Below, piece by piece: positions 1 through 11,009 of a stretch of DNA of 60,954 bases (the stretch's first letter is position 1; each line of letters begins with the position of its first letter). Both the position numbers and the translations under genes were made by a program. The notes beneath the pieces are model-generated. The model was not told the origin of the DNA, searched no databases, and saw only the letters and a list, made by a program, of their open reading frames with translations. This DNA comes from Sedimenticola hydrogenitrophicus (lineage in GTDB: Bacteria > Pseudomonadota > Gammaproteobacteria > Chromatiales > Chromatiaceae). The stretch covers positions 1 to 60,954 of the forward strand of contig NZ_JANIOA010000029.1 of assembly GCF_025175675.1 (NCBI RefSeq). The letters are read 5' to 3'.

Positions 1-5
1 AGCAT

Positions 6-162
6 GTAGGATGGGTGGAGGCGCGGCACCCTTGTTTGACGGCTGTGCGCGGTGGTCGGGCGCGCCGTAACCCATCTTCGGATGCGGATGCAGGTGCGCG
101 ATGGGTTGCGCGCCGGGGACGGAGCCGGCGGAGAGTTCATGGGGGCGCTCCACCCATCCTAC
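6..162. repeat. Palindromic intergenic element (GTAGGATGGGT ends)
   Basis: A 157-bp stretch bounded by perfect 15-bp inverted termini, GTAGGATGGGTGGAG at 6-20 and its reverse complement at 148-162. The interior contains further GGGTT/AACCC arms. It belongs to the same loose group as the GTAGGGTGGGTTA elements at 8556, 37555, 43250 and 44506. No gene is seen in positions 1-203. Confidence 0.75.
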
Positions 163-203
163 GTCCGGAAGCAGTCCGGCCCCCTTACGGGTAAAGGGTA
201 GGC

Positions 204-770
204 TTAGCCCCGAATCACCCGGCCGCTGGCGCCGTCGCGGATGGTGGAGGGGGCTCGGCTGCCGCCCAGTGGCGCATGGAGGAGGCAGTCGACGCGGCTA
301 CCCAGACGCAGACGCACCTGTAGCGCGGAGCGGGCCGGGTGTTGGCCGCTGCGGTTGGCACTGGTGGAGACGATCGGGGAGTCGCAGGCACGGCAGAGGG
401 CGGCAGCCAGGGGAAGGGCGGTGACCCGTACGGCAAGGGAGCTATGCACCCCGGTGAGCCAGAACGGCAGCCAGTCGGCGGCCGGCAACAACCAGGTGTG
501 GGGTCCCGGCCAGCTGGCCAGGATCGGCTGCATCAACGGATCGGCCAGGGGTTTCACAAAGGGTCGCAGCTGCTCGAAATCGGCGGCAATCAGGATCACC
601 CCCTTCTCCGCAGGACGCTGTTTCAGCGCCAGCAGTGCCTCCATGGCGGATTCGTTCAGGGGGTCGCAACCAAGGCCGTAGACCGCCTCGGTGGGGTAGG
701 CAATGAGGCCGCCGCGCCGAAAACAGCGGGCGGCCTCACGCAGTTTCCAGGGGATGACAGGGTGACGCAT
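204..770 (-). CDS. tsaC: Threonylcarbamoyl-AMP synthase TsaC
   Basis: Makes L-threonylcarbamoyl-AMP from threonine, bicarbonate and ATP, the first step of t6A37 tRNA modification in the cytoplasm. The 188-residue protein is the length of single-domain TsaC (YrdC/Sua5 fold) and lacks the extra C-terminal Sua5 domain. Family motifs are visible: GGLIAYPTEAVYGLGCDP near residues 20-37, the KQRP segment near 50, WPGPHTWLLPA near 87-97, and SPIVSTSANRSGQ near 131-143. It lies 12 bp downstream of purE and is probably co-transcribed with it. purK, often placed next to purE in gammaproteobacteria, is absent here. Confidence 0.93.
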   Translation of the reverse strand: MRHPVIPWKLREAARCFRRGGLIAYPTEAVYGLGCDPLNESAMEALLALKQRPAEKGVILIAADFEQLRPFVKPLADPLMQPILASWPGPHTWLLPAADWLPFWLTGVHSSLAVRVTALPLAAALCRACDSPIVSTSANRSGQHPARSALQVRLRLGSRVDCLLHAPLGGSRAPSTIRDGASGRVIRG

Positions 771-782
771 CCGTTCCCGGGC

Positions 783-1283
783 TCAGAGGGATGCCTGCAG
801 TTTGGCGTCCTTCTCCATGACCTCGGCGGCGTTTCTTTCCCGGTCCGCGCGGATCCTGGCCGCCAGATCGGGGTCCGACAGGGCCAGGATCTGCGCGGCC
901 AGATAGCCGGCGTTCTTGGCACCGGCCTTGCCCACCGCCACGGTGGCCACGGGGATGCCGCCCGGCATCTGCACGGTGGAGAGCAGGGCATCCATCCCCT
1001 GCAGGGGACCGCTGTCCAGCGGGATGCCGATAACCGGTTTCAGGGTCAGACCGGCCACGGTGCCGGCCAGATGCGCCGCCAGCCCGGCGGCGCAGATAAA
1101 GGCGGCGCAGCCACGGGCATCGGCATCCTTCACATAGCTGTGGGTCGCATCCGGGGTGCGGTGCGCGGAGGTGATCTTCGCCTCAAACGGGATGCCGAGG
1201 GAGTTGAGAACATCCATCGTAGACTGAAGTACCGGCAGGTCCGAGTCGGAACCCATCAGAACTGCGATAAAAGCTTTGCCCAT
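783..1283 (-). CDS. purE: N5-carboxyaminoimidazole ribonucleotide mutase PurE (class I)
   Basis: Converts N5-CAIR to CAIR in de novo purine synthesis. It has 166 residues, typical for bacterial class I PurE. The N-terminal signature [10 protein letters not shown] (residues 8-17) holds the phosphate-binding Ser-Asp residues. SAHRTPD (39-45) carries the catalytic His, and the [10 protein letters not shown] and [18 protein letters not shown] segments are family hallmarks. The start ATG at 1283 is the only reasonable one. It is the first gene of a likely two-gene unit with tsaC. Confidence 0.96.
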   Translation of the reverse strand: MGKAFIAVLMGSDSDLPVLQSTMDVLNSLGIPFEAKITSAHRTPDATHSYVKDADARGCAAFICAAGLAAHLAGTVAGLTLKPVIGIPLDSGPLQGMDALLSTVQMPGGIPVATVAVGKAGAKNAGYLAAQILALSDPDLAARIRADRERNAAEVMEKDAKLQASL

Positions 1284-1492
1284 GGTTCACTACCCAAAAT
1301 CGAATAAAAAATGAGCAGGCCACAATACCGGATTTTGTTTTGCCCGGCTATCTCCATGCGTCATTCATTTCCCAGTAAAGAACAAAATTCCTTATGATTT
1401 ATCAATGCGCGATCCGGGTCTTCTCTGGTGGTATAGGAAAAACCGAGTCCGGCCGGGCTTCCCGCGCCGGCCGATGAATCCAGGAACTGCAG

Positions 1493-3208
1493 ATGATTAT
1501 GATAAAACAGCGATGGGTCGGCCCGATCTTCCCGCTTCTGGCTCTGCTGCTCGCCAGCCTGTTGAGCCAGGCCGAAGCCCGGGCGACGGAGGCGGTCGAG
1601 CTCGGCATCACGGAATACGCCGATACCAGCCAGGCCCACCGGGTATCGCCCGGCGACCCCCCGGCCGCCGTGCGGGTGAACAACTCCACCGCCGATCACG
1701 CGGAGTTCAAGGAGCTGCGGGGACCCTTCAGCAGCGGTCCCGAGGTGACCCGGGCGTGCCTGGACTGTCACAACCAGGCGGGTCACCAGTTCATGCAGGG
1801 CATCCACTGGACCTGGGAATACAAACACCCGGTGACCGGGCAGCTCCTGGGCAAGAAGCACCTGGTCAACAACTTCTGCACCAATGCCCGGGGCAACGAG
1901 GGGATGTGCGCCCAGTGCCATGCCGGCTACGGCTGGAAGGACGACAGCTTCGATTTCAGCAATCAGGACAACATCGATTGCCTGGTATGTCACGACGCCA
2001 CCGGCAGCTACTACCGTACCCCCAACTCCAAGGGCAACGCCGCCTGCTCCATCATGTTCGAGGACAAACCCGAGCTCGACCTGGCCAAGGTGGCGCAGAG
2101 CGTGGCCCTGCCCAGCCGCTCCAACTGCGGCACCTGCCACTTTTACGGTGGCGGCGGCGACGGGGTCAAGCATGGCGATATGGACTCGTCCCTGAAACAG
2201 CCCGACAAGGCGCTGGATGTGCACATGGATGCCCACGGCCTCGACTTCGGTTGCACCGAGTGTCATCAGGGCGAGGGGCATCAGTGGTCCGGCAGCCGCT
2301 ACCACCTGGAGGCCCGGGACAACGCGGGCACCGGCAAGCCGGGACAACGCCGCCAGGTGGCCACCTGCGAGAGCTGCCACGGCGACACCCCGCATCCGGG
2401 CAACCACCTGAAGGCGCTGAAGTTGAACGGACACACCGACCGGGTCGCCTGCCAGACCTGCCACATTCCCACCTTCGCGCGTGGCGGTGTGGCCACCAAG
2501 ACCGATTGGGCCTGGCGTACCGCCGGCCGGCTGAAGGACGGTGAAGGCTTCAAGCTGAAGGAGTACACCCAGGGCAACGGCGAACACCGGGCCACCTACA
2601 AATCGATCAAGGGGGATTTCAAGTACGGGGAAAACCTCAAGCCCAGCTATGCCTGGTTTGACGGGGTGATGAACTACACCACCATCGATACCAAATTCGA
2701 TCCCCAGGCGGGCGCGGTGAAAATCAACGCCTTCAGCGGCGCCCATGACGATCCGGACTCGCGCATCTGGCCGTTCAAGCAGATGCACACCACCCAACCC
2801 TACGACAAGGGCAACAACACCCTGGTCTACATGCACCTGTGGGGCGACGACGCGGATGCCTATTGGGGCAACTACGATTTCGGCCGCGCCATCAAGGTGG
2901 GCATGGAGAAGAACGGCAAACCCTACTCCGGGGAGTATGGCTTCGTCGAAACCGTCTCCTATTGGCCCATCACCCACATGGTGGCGCCCAGGGAGGATGC
3001 GCTGGCCTGTGCCGAGTGCCACGCCAGGGAGGGTCGGCTGAGTGAACTGCGCGGCTTCTACATGCCGGGGCGCGACGGCTTCGGCTGGCTCGACATGCTC
3101 GGTTACCTGGCGGTGATCGGCGCACTGCTGCTGGTCCTGGGCCACGCCGTGGTGCGGATGGTGATGTGCAAAAAGCGGGTGACCGAACACTGCAGGGGCG
3201 AGGAGTAG
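1493..3208 (+). CDS. Octaheme tetrathionate reductase-family c-type cytochrome, membrane anchored
   Basis: The 571-residue exported multiheme cytochrome has exactly eight CXXCH haem sites: Cys89, 139, 163, 212, 254, 292, 320 and 506, counting the first Cys of each. The long gap before the last site is typical of octahaem tetrathionate reductase (Otr)-type proteins. An N-terminal signal peptide (about 1-31) and a C-terminal transmembrane helix (about 533-556, LGYLAVIGALLLVLGHAVV) place the haem domain in the periplasm, tethered to the membrane. The next gene is a cytochrome b starting 5 bp after the stop, so electrons probably pass from quinol through cytochrome b to this protein or the reverse. 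The substrate is not shown by sequence; tetrathionate, nitrite or hydroxylamine are possible from family knowledge. Confidence 0.88.
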   Translation: MIMIKQRWVGPIFPLLALLLASLLSQAEARATEAVELGITEYADTSQAHRVSPGDPPAAVRVNNSTADHAEFKELRGPFSSGPEVTRACLDCHNQAGHQFMQGIHWTWEYKHPVTGQLLGKKHLVNNFCTNARGNEGMCAQCHAGYGWKDDSFDFSNQDNIDCLVCHDATGSYYRTPNSKGNAACSIMFEDKPELDLAKVAQSVALPSRSNCGTCHFYGGGGDGVKHGDMDSSLKQPDKALDVHMDAHGLDFGCTECHQGEGHQWSGSRYHLEARDNAGTGKPGQRRQVATCESCHGDTPHPGNHLKALKLNGHTDRVACQTCHIPTFARGGVATKTDWAWRTAGRLKDGEGFKLKEYTQGNGEHRATYKSIKGDFKYGENLKPSYAWFDGVMNYTTIDTKFDPQAGAVKINAFSGAHDDPDSRIWPFKQMHTTQPYDKGNNTLVYMHLWGDDADAYWGNYDFGRAIKVGMEKNGKPYSGEYGFVETVSYWPITHMVAPREDALACAECHAREGRLSELRGFYMPGRDGFGWLDMLGYLAVIGALLLVLGHAVVRMVMCKKRVTEHCRGEE

Positions 3209-3213
3209 ACGAC

Positions 3214-3879
3214 ATGGCAAAACGAGAGCAACACGCGGTTACCATCTATACCCGCTACGAACGGTTCTGGCACTGGAGCCAGGCGGCGCTGATCTTCCTG
3301 TTGGCGATCACCGGCTTCGGCCTGCACGGCACCCACGACCTGCTGCCCTTCGACAAGGGGGTGATGCTGCACACCTTCGCCGCCCTGGGGCTGATCCTGT
3401 TGTGGATCTTCACCACCTTCTGGAACTTCACTACCGGCAACTGGCGGCAGTTTCTGCCCAATACCAAGGGGCTGTTCGCGGTGATCCGCTACTACGCCTG
3501 GGGCATTCTGTTCGGCGAGGATCATCCGCACAAAAAGACCCTGCGGCGCAAGCAGAACGCCCTCCAGGGCTTGGCCTATCTCACCTTCATGGTACTGATC
3601 GGCCCGGCGCTCTGGTTCACCGGCATCATCTACCTGTTCTACGATCTGTGGAACGAGATACCCGGTGCGGCCGACGGCCTGTTCTGGGTCGCCTTCCTGC
3701 ACACCGCGGCGGCGTTTTTGATGGTCACCTTCGTCATCATCCACATCTACATGACCACCACCGGCAAGACCCCGCTGCATTACATCAAGACCATGATCAG
3801 CGGTGTGGAGCGCGTCGAACTGACCGAGGTGGAGCGCGCCTACCTGGCCGAGGAGCATCCGGAGCGGCTGAAGGAGTAG
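3214..3879 (+). CDS. Cytochrome b/b6-type membrane subunit
   Basis: A 221-residue integral membrane protein with four hydrophobic helices and helix-embedded histidines, resembling the formate dehydrogenase gamma / cytochrome b561-type quinol-interacting subunits. Examples are RFWHWSQAALIFLLAITGF near the N terminus, LHTFAALGLILLWIFTTFWN, and LHTAAAFLMVTFVIIHIYM near the C terminus. The start at 3214 is chosen because GAGGAG lies just upstream and the longer reading frame would overlap the preceding gene. It forms a two-gene operon with the octahaem cytochrome and is the likely quinone-linked redox partner. Confidence 0.85.
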   Translation: MAKREQHAVTIYTRYERFWHWSQAALIFLLAITGFGLHGTHDLLPFDKGVMLHTFAALGLILLWIFTTFWNFTTGNWRQFLPNTKGLFAVIRYYAWGILFGEDHPHKKTLRRKQNALQGLAYLTFMVLIGPALWFTGIIYLFYDLWNEIPGAADGLFWVAFLHTAAAFLMVTFVIIHIYMTTTGKTPLHYIKTMISGVERVELTEVERAYLAEEHPERLKE

Positions 3880-4044
3880 CGGATCCCCTCACTATGCCCA
3901 CGGCCGCAGTAACGCCGGCGGCGGCACGGTACGGCATGTTCCCCTCTCTGTCAGGGCTACGGGGAGTATCCCAGGGGGGCGGGCTGCATCCGCCTTTCGG
4001 AACGGACTATGCTTAGGCATATTCCGTGACGACAAGGAGCTGCG

Positions 4045-4419
4045 ATGAGTACAACAGATCAGCGACCACTGCTCTGGGTGGGCCATATTTTCCTGGCCAC
4101 CACGCGGATTGCCCAGTCGGCTGAGTTCATGGGTCAGATCGGCATGCGCCTGGTGGATCAGGGGGATGACTACGCAGTATTCGAGCTGCGGGGCGGCACC
4201 CACCTGATTCTCACTCAGGTCAGGCAGTTTACCCCGGGTGAAGCCGATTTCGATCTGATGGTCGATGATCTGAAGGCAACCCACCGCCAGTTTGCCACCC
4301 TCGGGCTCGATCCATCGCCCATCGAACCGGGTCACATCCACTCCAGCTTCAACATCAAGGAGCCGGGCGGCAACATGATCCGGGTACTCTCCAGTCATGT
4401 GGGCGATAAACCGGTCTAG
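4045..4419 (+). CDS. VOC-superfamily (glyoxalase/dioxygenase fold) protein
   Basis: A 124-residue single-domain vicinal-oxygen-chelate protein. Visible features are the first beta strand WVGHIFLATTRIAQSAEFM, the middle FELRGGTHLILTQ, and the C-terminal SSFNIKEPGGNMIRVLSSH in place of the usual DPDGN turn. It starts 11 nt after AAGGAG. It ends 14 bp before the oxygenase gene, whose ribosome site (AGGAGG) overlaps this stop region, so the two are likely co-transcribed. The substrate is unknown. Confidence 0.8.
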   Translation: MSTTDQRPLLWVGHIFLATTRIAQSAEFMGQIGMRLVDQGDDYAVFELRGGTHLILTQVRQFTPGEADFDLMVDDLKATHRQFATLGLDPSPIEPGHIHSSFNIKEPGGNMIRVLSSHVGDKPV

Positions 4420-4433
4420 GAGGGCGACGCATC

Positions 4434-5075
4434 ATGAACGGACAGCCGGCCTGGATGGAGAAGGTGGAGCAGCTCAGTCTGTTCCCGACTCCGGTCTGGA
4501 CATTCCATCTGACAGCGGATGCGCGCGCCCGGGTGCACGGCGAGATGATGCCCCTGCTTGACCGCCTCCGCCCGGATGCCGAGGCGCGGCCGGCGGGCCA
4601 GGGCTGGCAGTCGCCACGGGATCTGCAGCGGCACCCCGAGTGTGCCACCCTGATCGGCCATATCGATGAGAGTATCGGCAACATCCTGCGCTATCTGAAG
4701 ATCGGCTACCAGGCGTTCGAGATCACCGGCTGCTGGGCCAACGTCAACCCCCCGGGGGTGGCCCACCGCAGCCACAGCCACCCCAACAACTACCTCAGCG
4801 GCGTCTACTACCTGCAGGCCCCGGCGGGCGCCGATAGCATCAACTTCCACGATCCCCGGGTGCAGGCCGCCATCATTCGCCCGCCGGTCACGGAGCTGAC
4901 CGCGGCCAATACCGACCAGGTGGTGGTGCGGGTCGAGCCCGGCACCCTGTTGCTGTTTCCCGCCTGGCTGCAACACTCGGTCGAGGCCAACGGCAGCGAC
5001 GCTGAACGCATCAGCATCAGCTTCAACATGATGTTTTCCGCCTATGCCGAGCAGCTGGGCAAGCCCCTGTGGTGA
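4434..5075 (+). CDS. Putative 2-oxoglutarate/Fe(II)-dependent oxygenase (TIGR02466-like)
   Basis: The 213-residue protein shows the double-stranded beta-helix pattern of this family. VNPPGVAHRSHSHPNNYLSG (near 103-122) supplies candidate metal His residues. SINFHDPR follows. GTLLLFPAWLQHSVEAN (near 166-182) gives the distal His, and RISISFN follows as the C-terminal strand with the 2-oxoglutarate-binding Arg. The substrate cannot be told from sequence. The gene is paired with the upstream VOC gene. Confidence 0.78.
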   Translation: MNGQPAWMEKVEQLSLFPTPVWTFHLTADARARVHGEMMPLLDRLRPDAEARPAGQGWQSPRDLQRHPECATLIGHIDESIGNILRYLKIGYQAFEITGCWANVNPPGVAHRSHSHPNNYLSGVYYLQAPAGADSINFHDPRVQAAIIRPPVTELTAANTDQVVVRVEPGTLLLFPAWLQHSVEANGSDAERISISFNMMFSAYAEQLGKPLW

Positions 5076-5112
5076 ACGGCGAAAGCGGATGGGTTCAGGG
5101 CATCGTTTAGGG

Positions 5113-5147
5113 GTAACTACTCACTTACAGACCGAGTGAGTAGTTAC
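5113..5147. terminator. Perfect 13-bp inverted repeat between convergent genes
   Basis: GTAACTACTCACT (5113-5125) and its exact reverse complement (5135-5147) form a strong hairpin between the convergent oxygenase (stop 5075) and helicase (stop 5150). There is no long T run, so bidirectional termination is inferred from position and stem strength only. Confidence 0.55.
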
Positions 5148-5149
5148 AT

Positions 5150-8100
5150 TCAGGGGCCGGTATCGGCCGCCAGCAGGGCGCTGATGGTGGCGGCATCCAG
5201 GAGTAACTCGTCCCCCGCCTTCTCTTTGCCGTAGACCCCGTTGGCCAACCGCTGTTTCTTCGCCTGCAGGGCCAGGATCTTCTCCTCGATGGTGCCCTCG
5301 GTGATCAGCTTGTAGACGAACACCGGCTTCTCCTGGCCGATGCGGTGGGCGCGATCGGTGGCCTGCATTTCCACGGCCGGGTTCCACCAGGGATCATAGT
5401 GGATCACGGTGTCGGCCTCGGTGAGGTTGAGCCCGACGCCACCGGTCTTGAGGCTGATGAGAAACAGGTCTACCTCGCCGTGGCGGAAGCTGTCGATCAC
5501 CTGGTCGCGCTTGCGGGTCTGCCCGGTCAGCTTGCAGTAGGGGATCCCCGCCCCCTGCAGCGCCTGCTCGATCAGGCTCAGCATGGAGGTGAACTGGGAG
5601 AACAGCAGGATGCGGCGCCCCTCTTCGAGCAGCTCCGGCAGCAGCTCCATCAACAAGTCCAGTTTCGCTGAACGGGCGTCCCTGCCGCTCCCGGTCCCCA
5701 CCGGCAGCAGGCGCGGGTCGCAGCAGACCTGGCGCAACTTGAGCAGCGCGTCGAGGATGGTGATGTGGCTGCGCGCCAGGCCCTTTTTGGCGATGGCGTC
5801 GCGCACCTTCTTTTCCATCGACAGGCGGATGCTCTCGTAGAGGGCGGCCTGCCTGCCCGCGATGGGCACGGTGCGCAGCAGTTCGCTCTTCGGCGGCAGC
5901 TCGCCGGCGACGACATCCTTGGTACGGCGCAGCATGAAAGGGGCGGTGCGCTGCGCGAGCCGCTGCAGCCGCGCTTGGTCGCCCTGTTTTTCGATCGGGG
6001 TGCGATAGCGGCGGGTGAACTGCTCGCGGCTGCCCAGGAAACCCGGCAGCAGGAAGTCGAACTGGGCCCACAGTTCGCCCAGGTGGTTCTCCATCGGCGT
6101 ACCCGTGAGACAGAGGCGGTGATTGGCCTTGATCGCCCGCACCAGTTGCGCCGCCTGGGCGCGGGGGTTCTTGATCTGCTGCGCCTCGTCGAGGATCAGG
6201 TAGTGGCAGGGTTGGGCGAGCAGCACCTCCCGGTCGCGCGGCAGCAACGGATAGGTGGTGAGGATGAGGTCGTACGCGTCCAGGGTGTGGAAATGCTCGT
6301 TCCGTCCGGGGCCGTGCAGCACCAGCACCTTGAGTCGCGGAGTGAAGCGCGCCGCCTCGCGTCGCCAGTTGCCCATCAGGCTGGTGGGGGCGATGATCAG
6401 GCTGGGGTGCTGCATCCGCCCGGCGCGCTTTTCCACCGCCAGGTGGGCCAGGGTCTGTACCGTCTTGCCCAGCCCCATGTCGTCGGCGAGAATGCCGGCC
6501 AGCTCATACTCGCGCAGGAACTGCAGCCAGTTCAGCCCCTGCTGCTGGTAACCGCGCAGTTCGCCCTTGAAGGTGCTGGGCGGCTTGACATGTTTGATCC
6601 CGGTAAAGCCGCGCAGTTTGTTCGCCAGGCGTTGCAGGGAGCGCGCGCCCCGGATCTCGATATCGCCCAGCTCCAGCAGGCGCGGCGCATCCAGGCGCGA
6701 CAGCCGCAGTTCACTGCCGCTCCCCAGGCTGTCAAAGAGCTCGATGATGTTCTGCAGGATCGGCTCGACCTGCTCCCGCGCCACCTCGACATAGTGACCC
6801 GCCGCATAGGGAAGATAGAGGGTGGGTGGCAGGGTGCCGGGGCGATAGCCGTCGATCAGCCCGCTGATCAGCGGCAGCAAGGGATACTTCCGGTCGCCAA
6901 TCTCGATATCGAAGCGCAGGCCGAACCAGTCGCTGTCCGACTCCTCCACCTCGGCGCTGATATCGGCGGCGCGGCTGAGGCTGAGGGTCGAATCCGCTGC
7001 CTGTTCCACCTGCCAGCCCTCGGCCTGCAGGCACGGCACCACCTCGCCGAGGAAGCGGAACCAGGCGCCCAGGGCGGCTTGGCGCGCGCCCGCGATGGGT
7101 AGCGGCGTGAAGCGACCCGGCCGCGCCGCGTCGCGCTGCAGGCCCTCGGCCATCAGCCGTTCGCCGGCCGCAGTCTCGGCGGTTGGGTCACGGTGGATGC
7201 GCAGCAGCCTGCCGTCCTGCTCCCGGGTGATCGTCGCCGCGCCGGGGGCGGGATCGATCAGCAGCTCGCCCCTCTCGCCCTTTCCACCATAGCGGAATTG
7301 CAGTTCCAGCGTGGAGTTGAGCGGCTCGCCACCGTCGAGGAACAGGGTGAGCCGCGGCAGCGGCGGTCCGCCGCCGAGATCGGTGATCTCGACCGGCTCG
7401 GGGGTGGGCAGTTGCGGGTGGTGTAGCGCCAGCAGGCGGCTGATCCGTCCGGCCTCGCCGCGCGGGACCGGCGGGGCCGAGGCGAGGGCGTGCAGGCGAT
7501 CGGCGTCGATCCCGTCGGGCAGCACCAGTGCCCCGGCCTCGTGGCGCGCCGGGTCGATATAGAGCGGCGGGGTGACGGGCACCATCAGCGCCGCATCCGC
7601 CAAGCCGAGCACCAGGCGCAGCAGGCGGCCTTCGTTTTCCCATCTCAATACGGCGTCGCGGACCGCGCCGTGCCGTAGCGGCCGCTCACGCTGCTCCCCC
7701 CAGAAGGCACGTCCGCTGTCGATCATCATGTCCAGCGCGGGGTTGCCGGCAGCTCCGCGCAGCAGCGCGCTGCCCCACTGATAGGCGTTGCTGGCATTCA
7801 GCAGGGCGATGATCTCCTCGTCGGCCGGCTGCAGGTAGCGCGGCGTCTGGTAGTGATTGCCGAGGCTTGCCAGGGTGACCCGGCGGCCCTTGCCGAAGTG
7901 GCCGTCACGCTTGCGCCGGGCAATGGTGAAGTTGACCTCGATGGCGCCCTTACTGCCTGGTGCCAAGGCATAGAGGAGCTGATCAACCGCGGCTCCACCA
8001 GCCCGCGTCCCGGGCTGTTGCGGTGACTGGAACCTTTCGAGCCAGTCGGCAAAGGCCGAGGCGTCGTCGGGCTGGACCCGGCCGGCTCCCTCGCGTTGCC

Positions 8101-8365
8101 GGCAGGCCAGGCAGGCGGCAACCACATGCTTGCAGTTATACCCCACCGGGCAGTCGCAGAAGCCCTCGATCTCGATGCCCTCTGGCGAGCGGTTGAGCCA
8201 GATATCCTGGTCGTAGAGCCGCTGGCCGCTGCCCCGGGTGGTGGTCAGCAGGCGGATGCCGGCGTCGTCCGACCGGATCACCTCGATGATCTCGACCCGT
8301 CCCTGGTGAAAATAACCGTTGCCGCGCTCGTAGGCGCCGGGGCCGCACTCCCTGCGCAGAAGCAT
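5150..8365 (-). CDS. SWIM zinc-finger SNF2-family helicase/ATPase
   Basis: A 1071-residue SNF2-type DNA translocase. The N-terminal SWIM zinc finger reads CDCPVGYNCKHV (CxC...CxH). The C-terminal half has the SNF2 motor: Walker A DDMGLGKTVQTL, DEAQ box LILDEAQQIKN, LTGTPMENHLGELW, LRRTKD, the FSQFTSML segment, and the motif V-VI region TGGVGLNL followed by ATDRAHRIGQ. The ATG at 8365 is chosen because AGGAG lies 9 nt upstream; the frame stays open further without another good site. The general role is DNA or nucleoprotein remodelling. The specific role is unknown; such genes occur both as housekeeping genes and near defence loci. Confidence 0.88.
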   Translation of the reverse strand: MLLRRECGPGAYERGNGYFHQGRVEIIEVIRSDDAGIRLLTTTRGSGQRLYDQDIWLNRSPEGIEIEGFCDCPVGYNCKHVVAACLACRQREGAGRVQPDDASAFADWLERFQSPQQPGTRAGGAAVDQLLYALAPGSKGAIEVNFTIARRKRDGHFGKGRRVTLASLGNHYQTPRYLQPADEEIIALLNASNAYQWGSALLRGAAGNPALDMMIDSGRAFWGEQRERPLRHGAVRDAVLRWENEGRLLRLVLGLADAALMVPVTPPLYIDPARHEAGALVLPDGIDADRLHALASAPPVPRGEAGRISRLLALHHPQLPTPEPVEITDLGGGPPLPRLTLFLDGGEPLNSTLELQFRYGGKGERGELLIDPAPGAATITREQDGRLLRIHRDPTAETAAGERLMAEGLQRDAARPGRFTPLPIAGARQAALGAWFRFLGEVVPCLQAEGWQVEQAADSTLSLSRAADISAEVEESDSDWFGLRFDIEIGDRKYPLLPLISGLIDGYRPGTLPPTLYLPYAAGHYVEVAREQVEPILQNIIELFDSLGSGSELRLSRLDAPRLLELGDIEIRGARSLQRLANKLRGFTGIKHVKPPSTFKGELRGYQQQGLNWLQFLREYELAGILADDMGLGKTVQTLAHLAVEKRAGRMQHPSLIIAPTSLMGNWRREAARFTPRLKVLVLHGPGRNEHFHTLDAYDLILTTYPLLPRDREVLLAQPCHYLILDEAQQIKNPRAQAAQLVRAIKANHRLCLTGTPMENHLGELWAQFDFLLPGFLGSREQFTRRYRTPIEKQGDQARLQRLAQRTAPFMLRRTKDVVAGELPPKSELLRTVPIAGRQAALYESIRLSMEKKVRDAIAKKGLARSHITILDALLKLRQVCCDPRLLPVGTGSGRDARSAKLDLLMELLPELLEEGRRILLFSQFTSMLSLIEQALQGAGIPYCKLTGQTRKRDQVIDSFRHGEVDLFLISLKTGGVGLNLTEADTVIHYDPWWNPAVEMQATDRAHRIGQEKPVFVYKLITEGTIEEKILALQAKKQRLANGVYGKEKAGDELLLDAATISALLAADTGP

Positions 8366-8555
8366 GGCGGTTATCTCCTGAAACTCGATATTCAATGGCG
8401 TACTCGTTGCGGGTTTGTTAGCAGTGGACTTAGGCAAAGGCGGCCATATTACTCCAGGGCGACGGTAGCGAGAACACCCTCCATTGATCCAGGGCGCCCC
8501 GAACATACATCCATGGCCCGGACTGGTAACTCGTGTATCGGAGCTCGCAGTACTT

Positions 8556-8720
8556 GTAGGGTGGGTTAGGCGCGCCCTGCGCCGGGGTTGGTCGTTTGCA
8601 TTGCATCGTGCGCGCGCCGTAACCCACCGTTTGGCGGTCGGGAAATCGGTGGGTTACGCGGCGCCCGGGTGTTGTAGCGGCCGGGCAGCGTGGTGCCTGT
8701 GCGCCGCTAACCCACCCTAC
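8556..8720. repeat. Composite palindromic element, full 165-bp form
   Basis: Starts GTAGGGTGGGTTAGG and ends with CTAACCCACCCTAC, with an internal junction of two hairpin halves (AACCCACCG followed by CGGTGGGTTA). A second full copy of identical length lies at 43250-43414. Single halves are at 37555-37628 and 44506-44579. It fills most of the 8366-8800 gap; the remainder shows no further gene. Confidence 0.8.
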
Positions 8721-8800
8721 GAATACTGATCCATCCCGGCGATGCACCGCGGCAACCATGCTGTTAGGATATAGGTTCAGTCACAATCAGGAGCATTACC

Positions 8801-10726
<1,926 letters not shown>

Positions 10727-10752
10727 TAATGAACTCGAATAAAGTTACTGAC

Positions 10753-10839
10753 GTAGGATGCCGGTGAGCTTGCGAACCGCATCATTTGCCGGGCGCCAGA
10801 GCCGGAATGATGCGATTCGTTTCACTCATCGCATCCTAC
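10753..10839. repeat. Palindromic element, GTAGGATGC...GCATCCTAC family
   Basis: An inverted repeat of about 87 bp that begins GTAGGATGCCGGTGAGC and ends CTCATCGCATCCTAC, with an inner pair GCGAACCGCATCAT / ATGATGCGATTCG. Related copies lie at 39160-39250 and 50321-50398. Function unknown. Confidence 0.8.
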
Positions 10840-10918
10840 GGGTCTATCCATAGAATGAGGATTTTAAGTAACGACTCACCCTGCGAGTAGTCACGATGGA
10901 TGATCAGAGCATGTGTGT

Positions 10919-10945
10919 AAATCCGGAGTTGAACTCCGGATTTTT
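10919..10945. terminator. Bidirectional intrinsic terminator between recQ-type gene and ligE
   Basis: AAATCCGGAG (10919-10928) and its exact complement CTCCGGATTT (10934-10943) form a hairpin followed by TT. The stem is flanked by A and T tracts on the two sides, as expected for termination of both convergent genes. Confidence 0.75.
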
Positions 10946-11009
10946 ACGCCCCGGTGCTGTTATAGGTAGCGTGGCTTTTCCCAGTTCATCCCTGTGTCAC
11001 GGCCGGCAC

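Noticed and set aside
1361-3220. Open frame of 619 codons antisense to the octahaem cytochrome
   Set aside because: The sense strand has eight CXXCH motifs and a signal peptide; the antisense frame has no family features.
5765-7102. Plus-strand frame inside the SNF2 helicase gene
   Set aside because: Antisense shadow; the minus strand has all helicase motifs.
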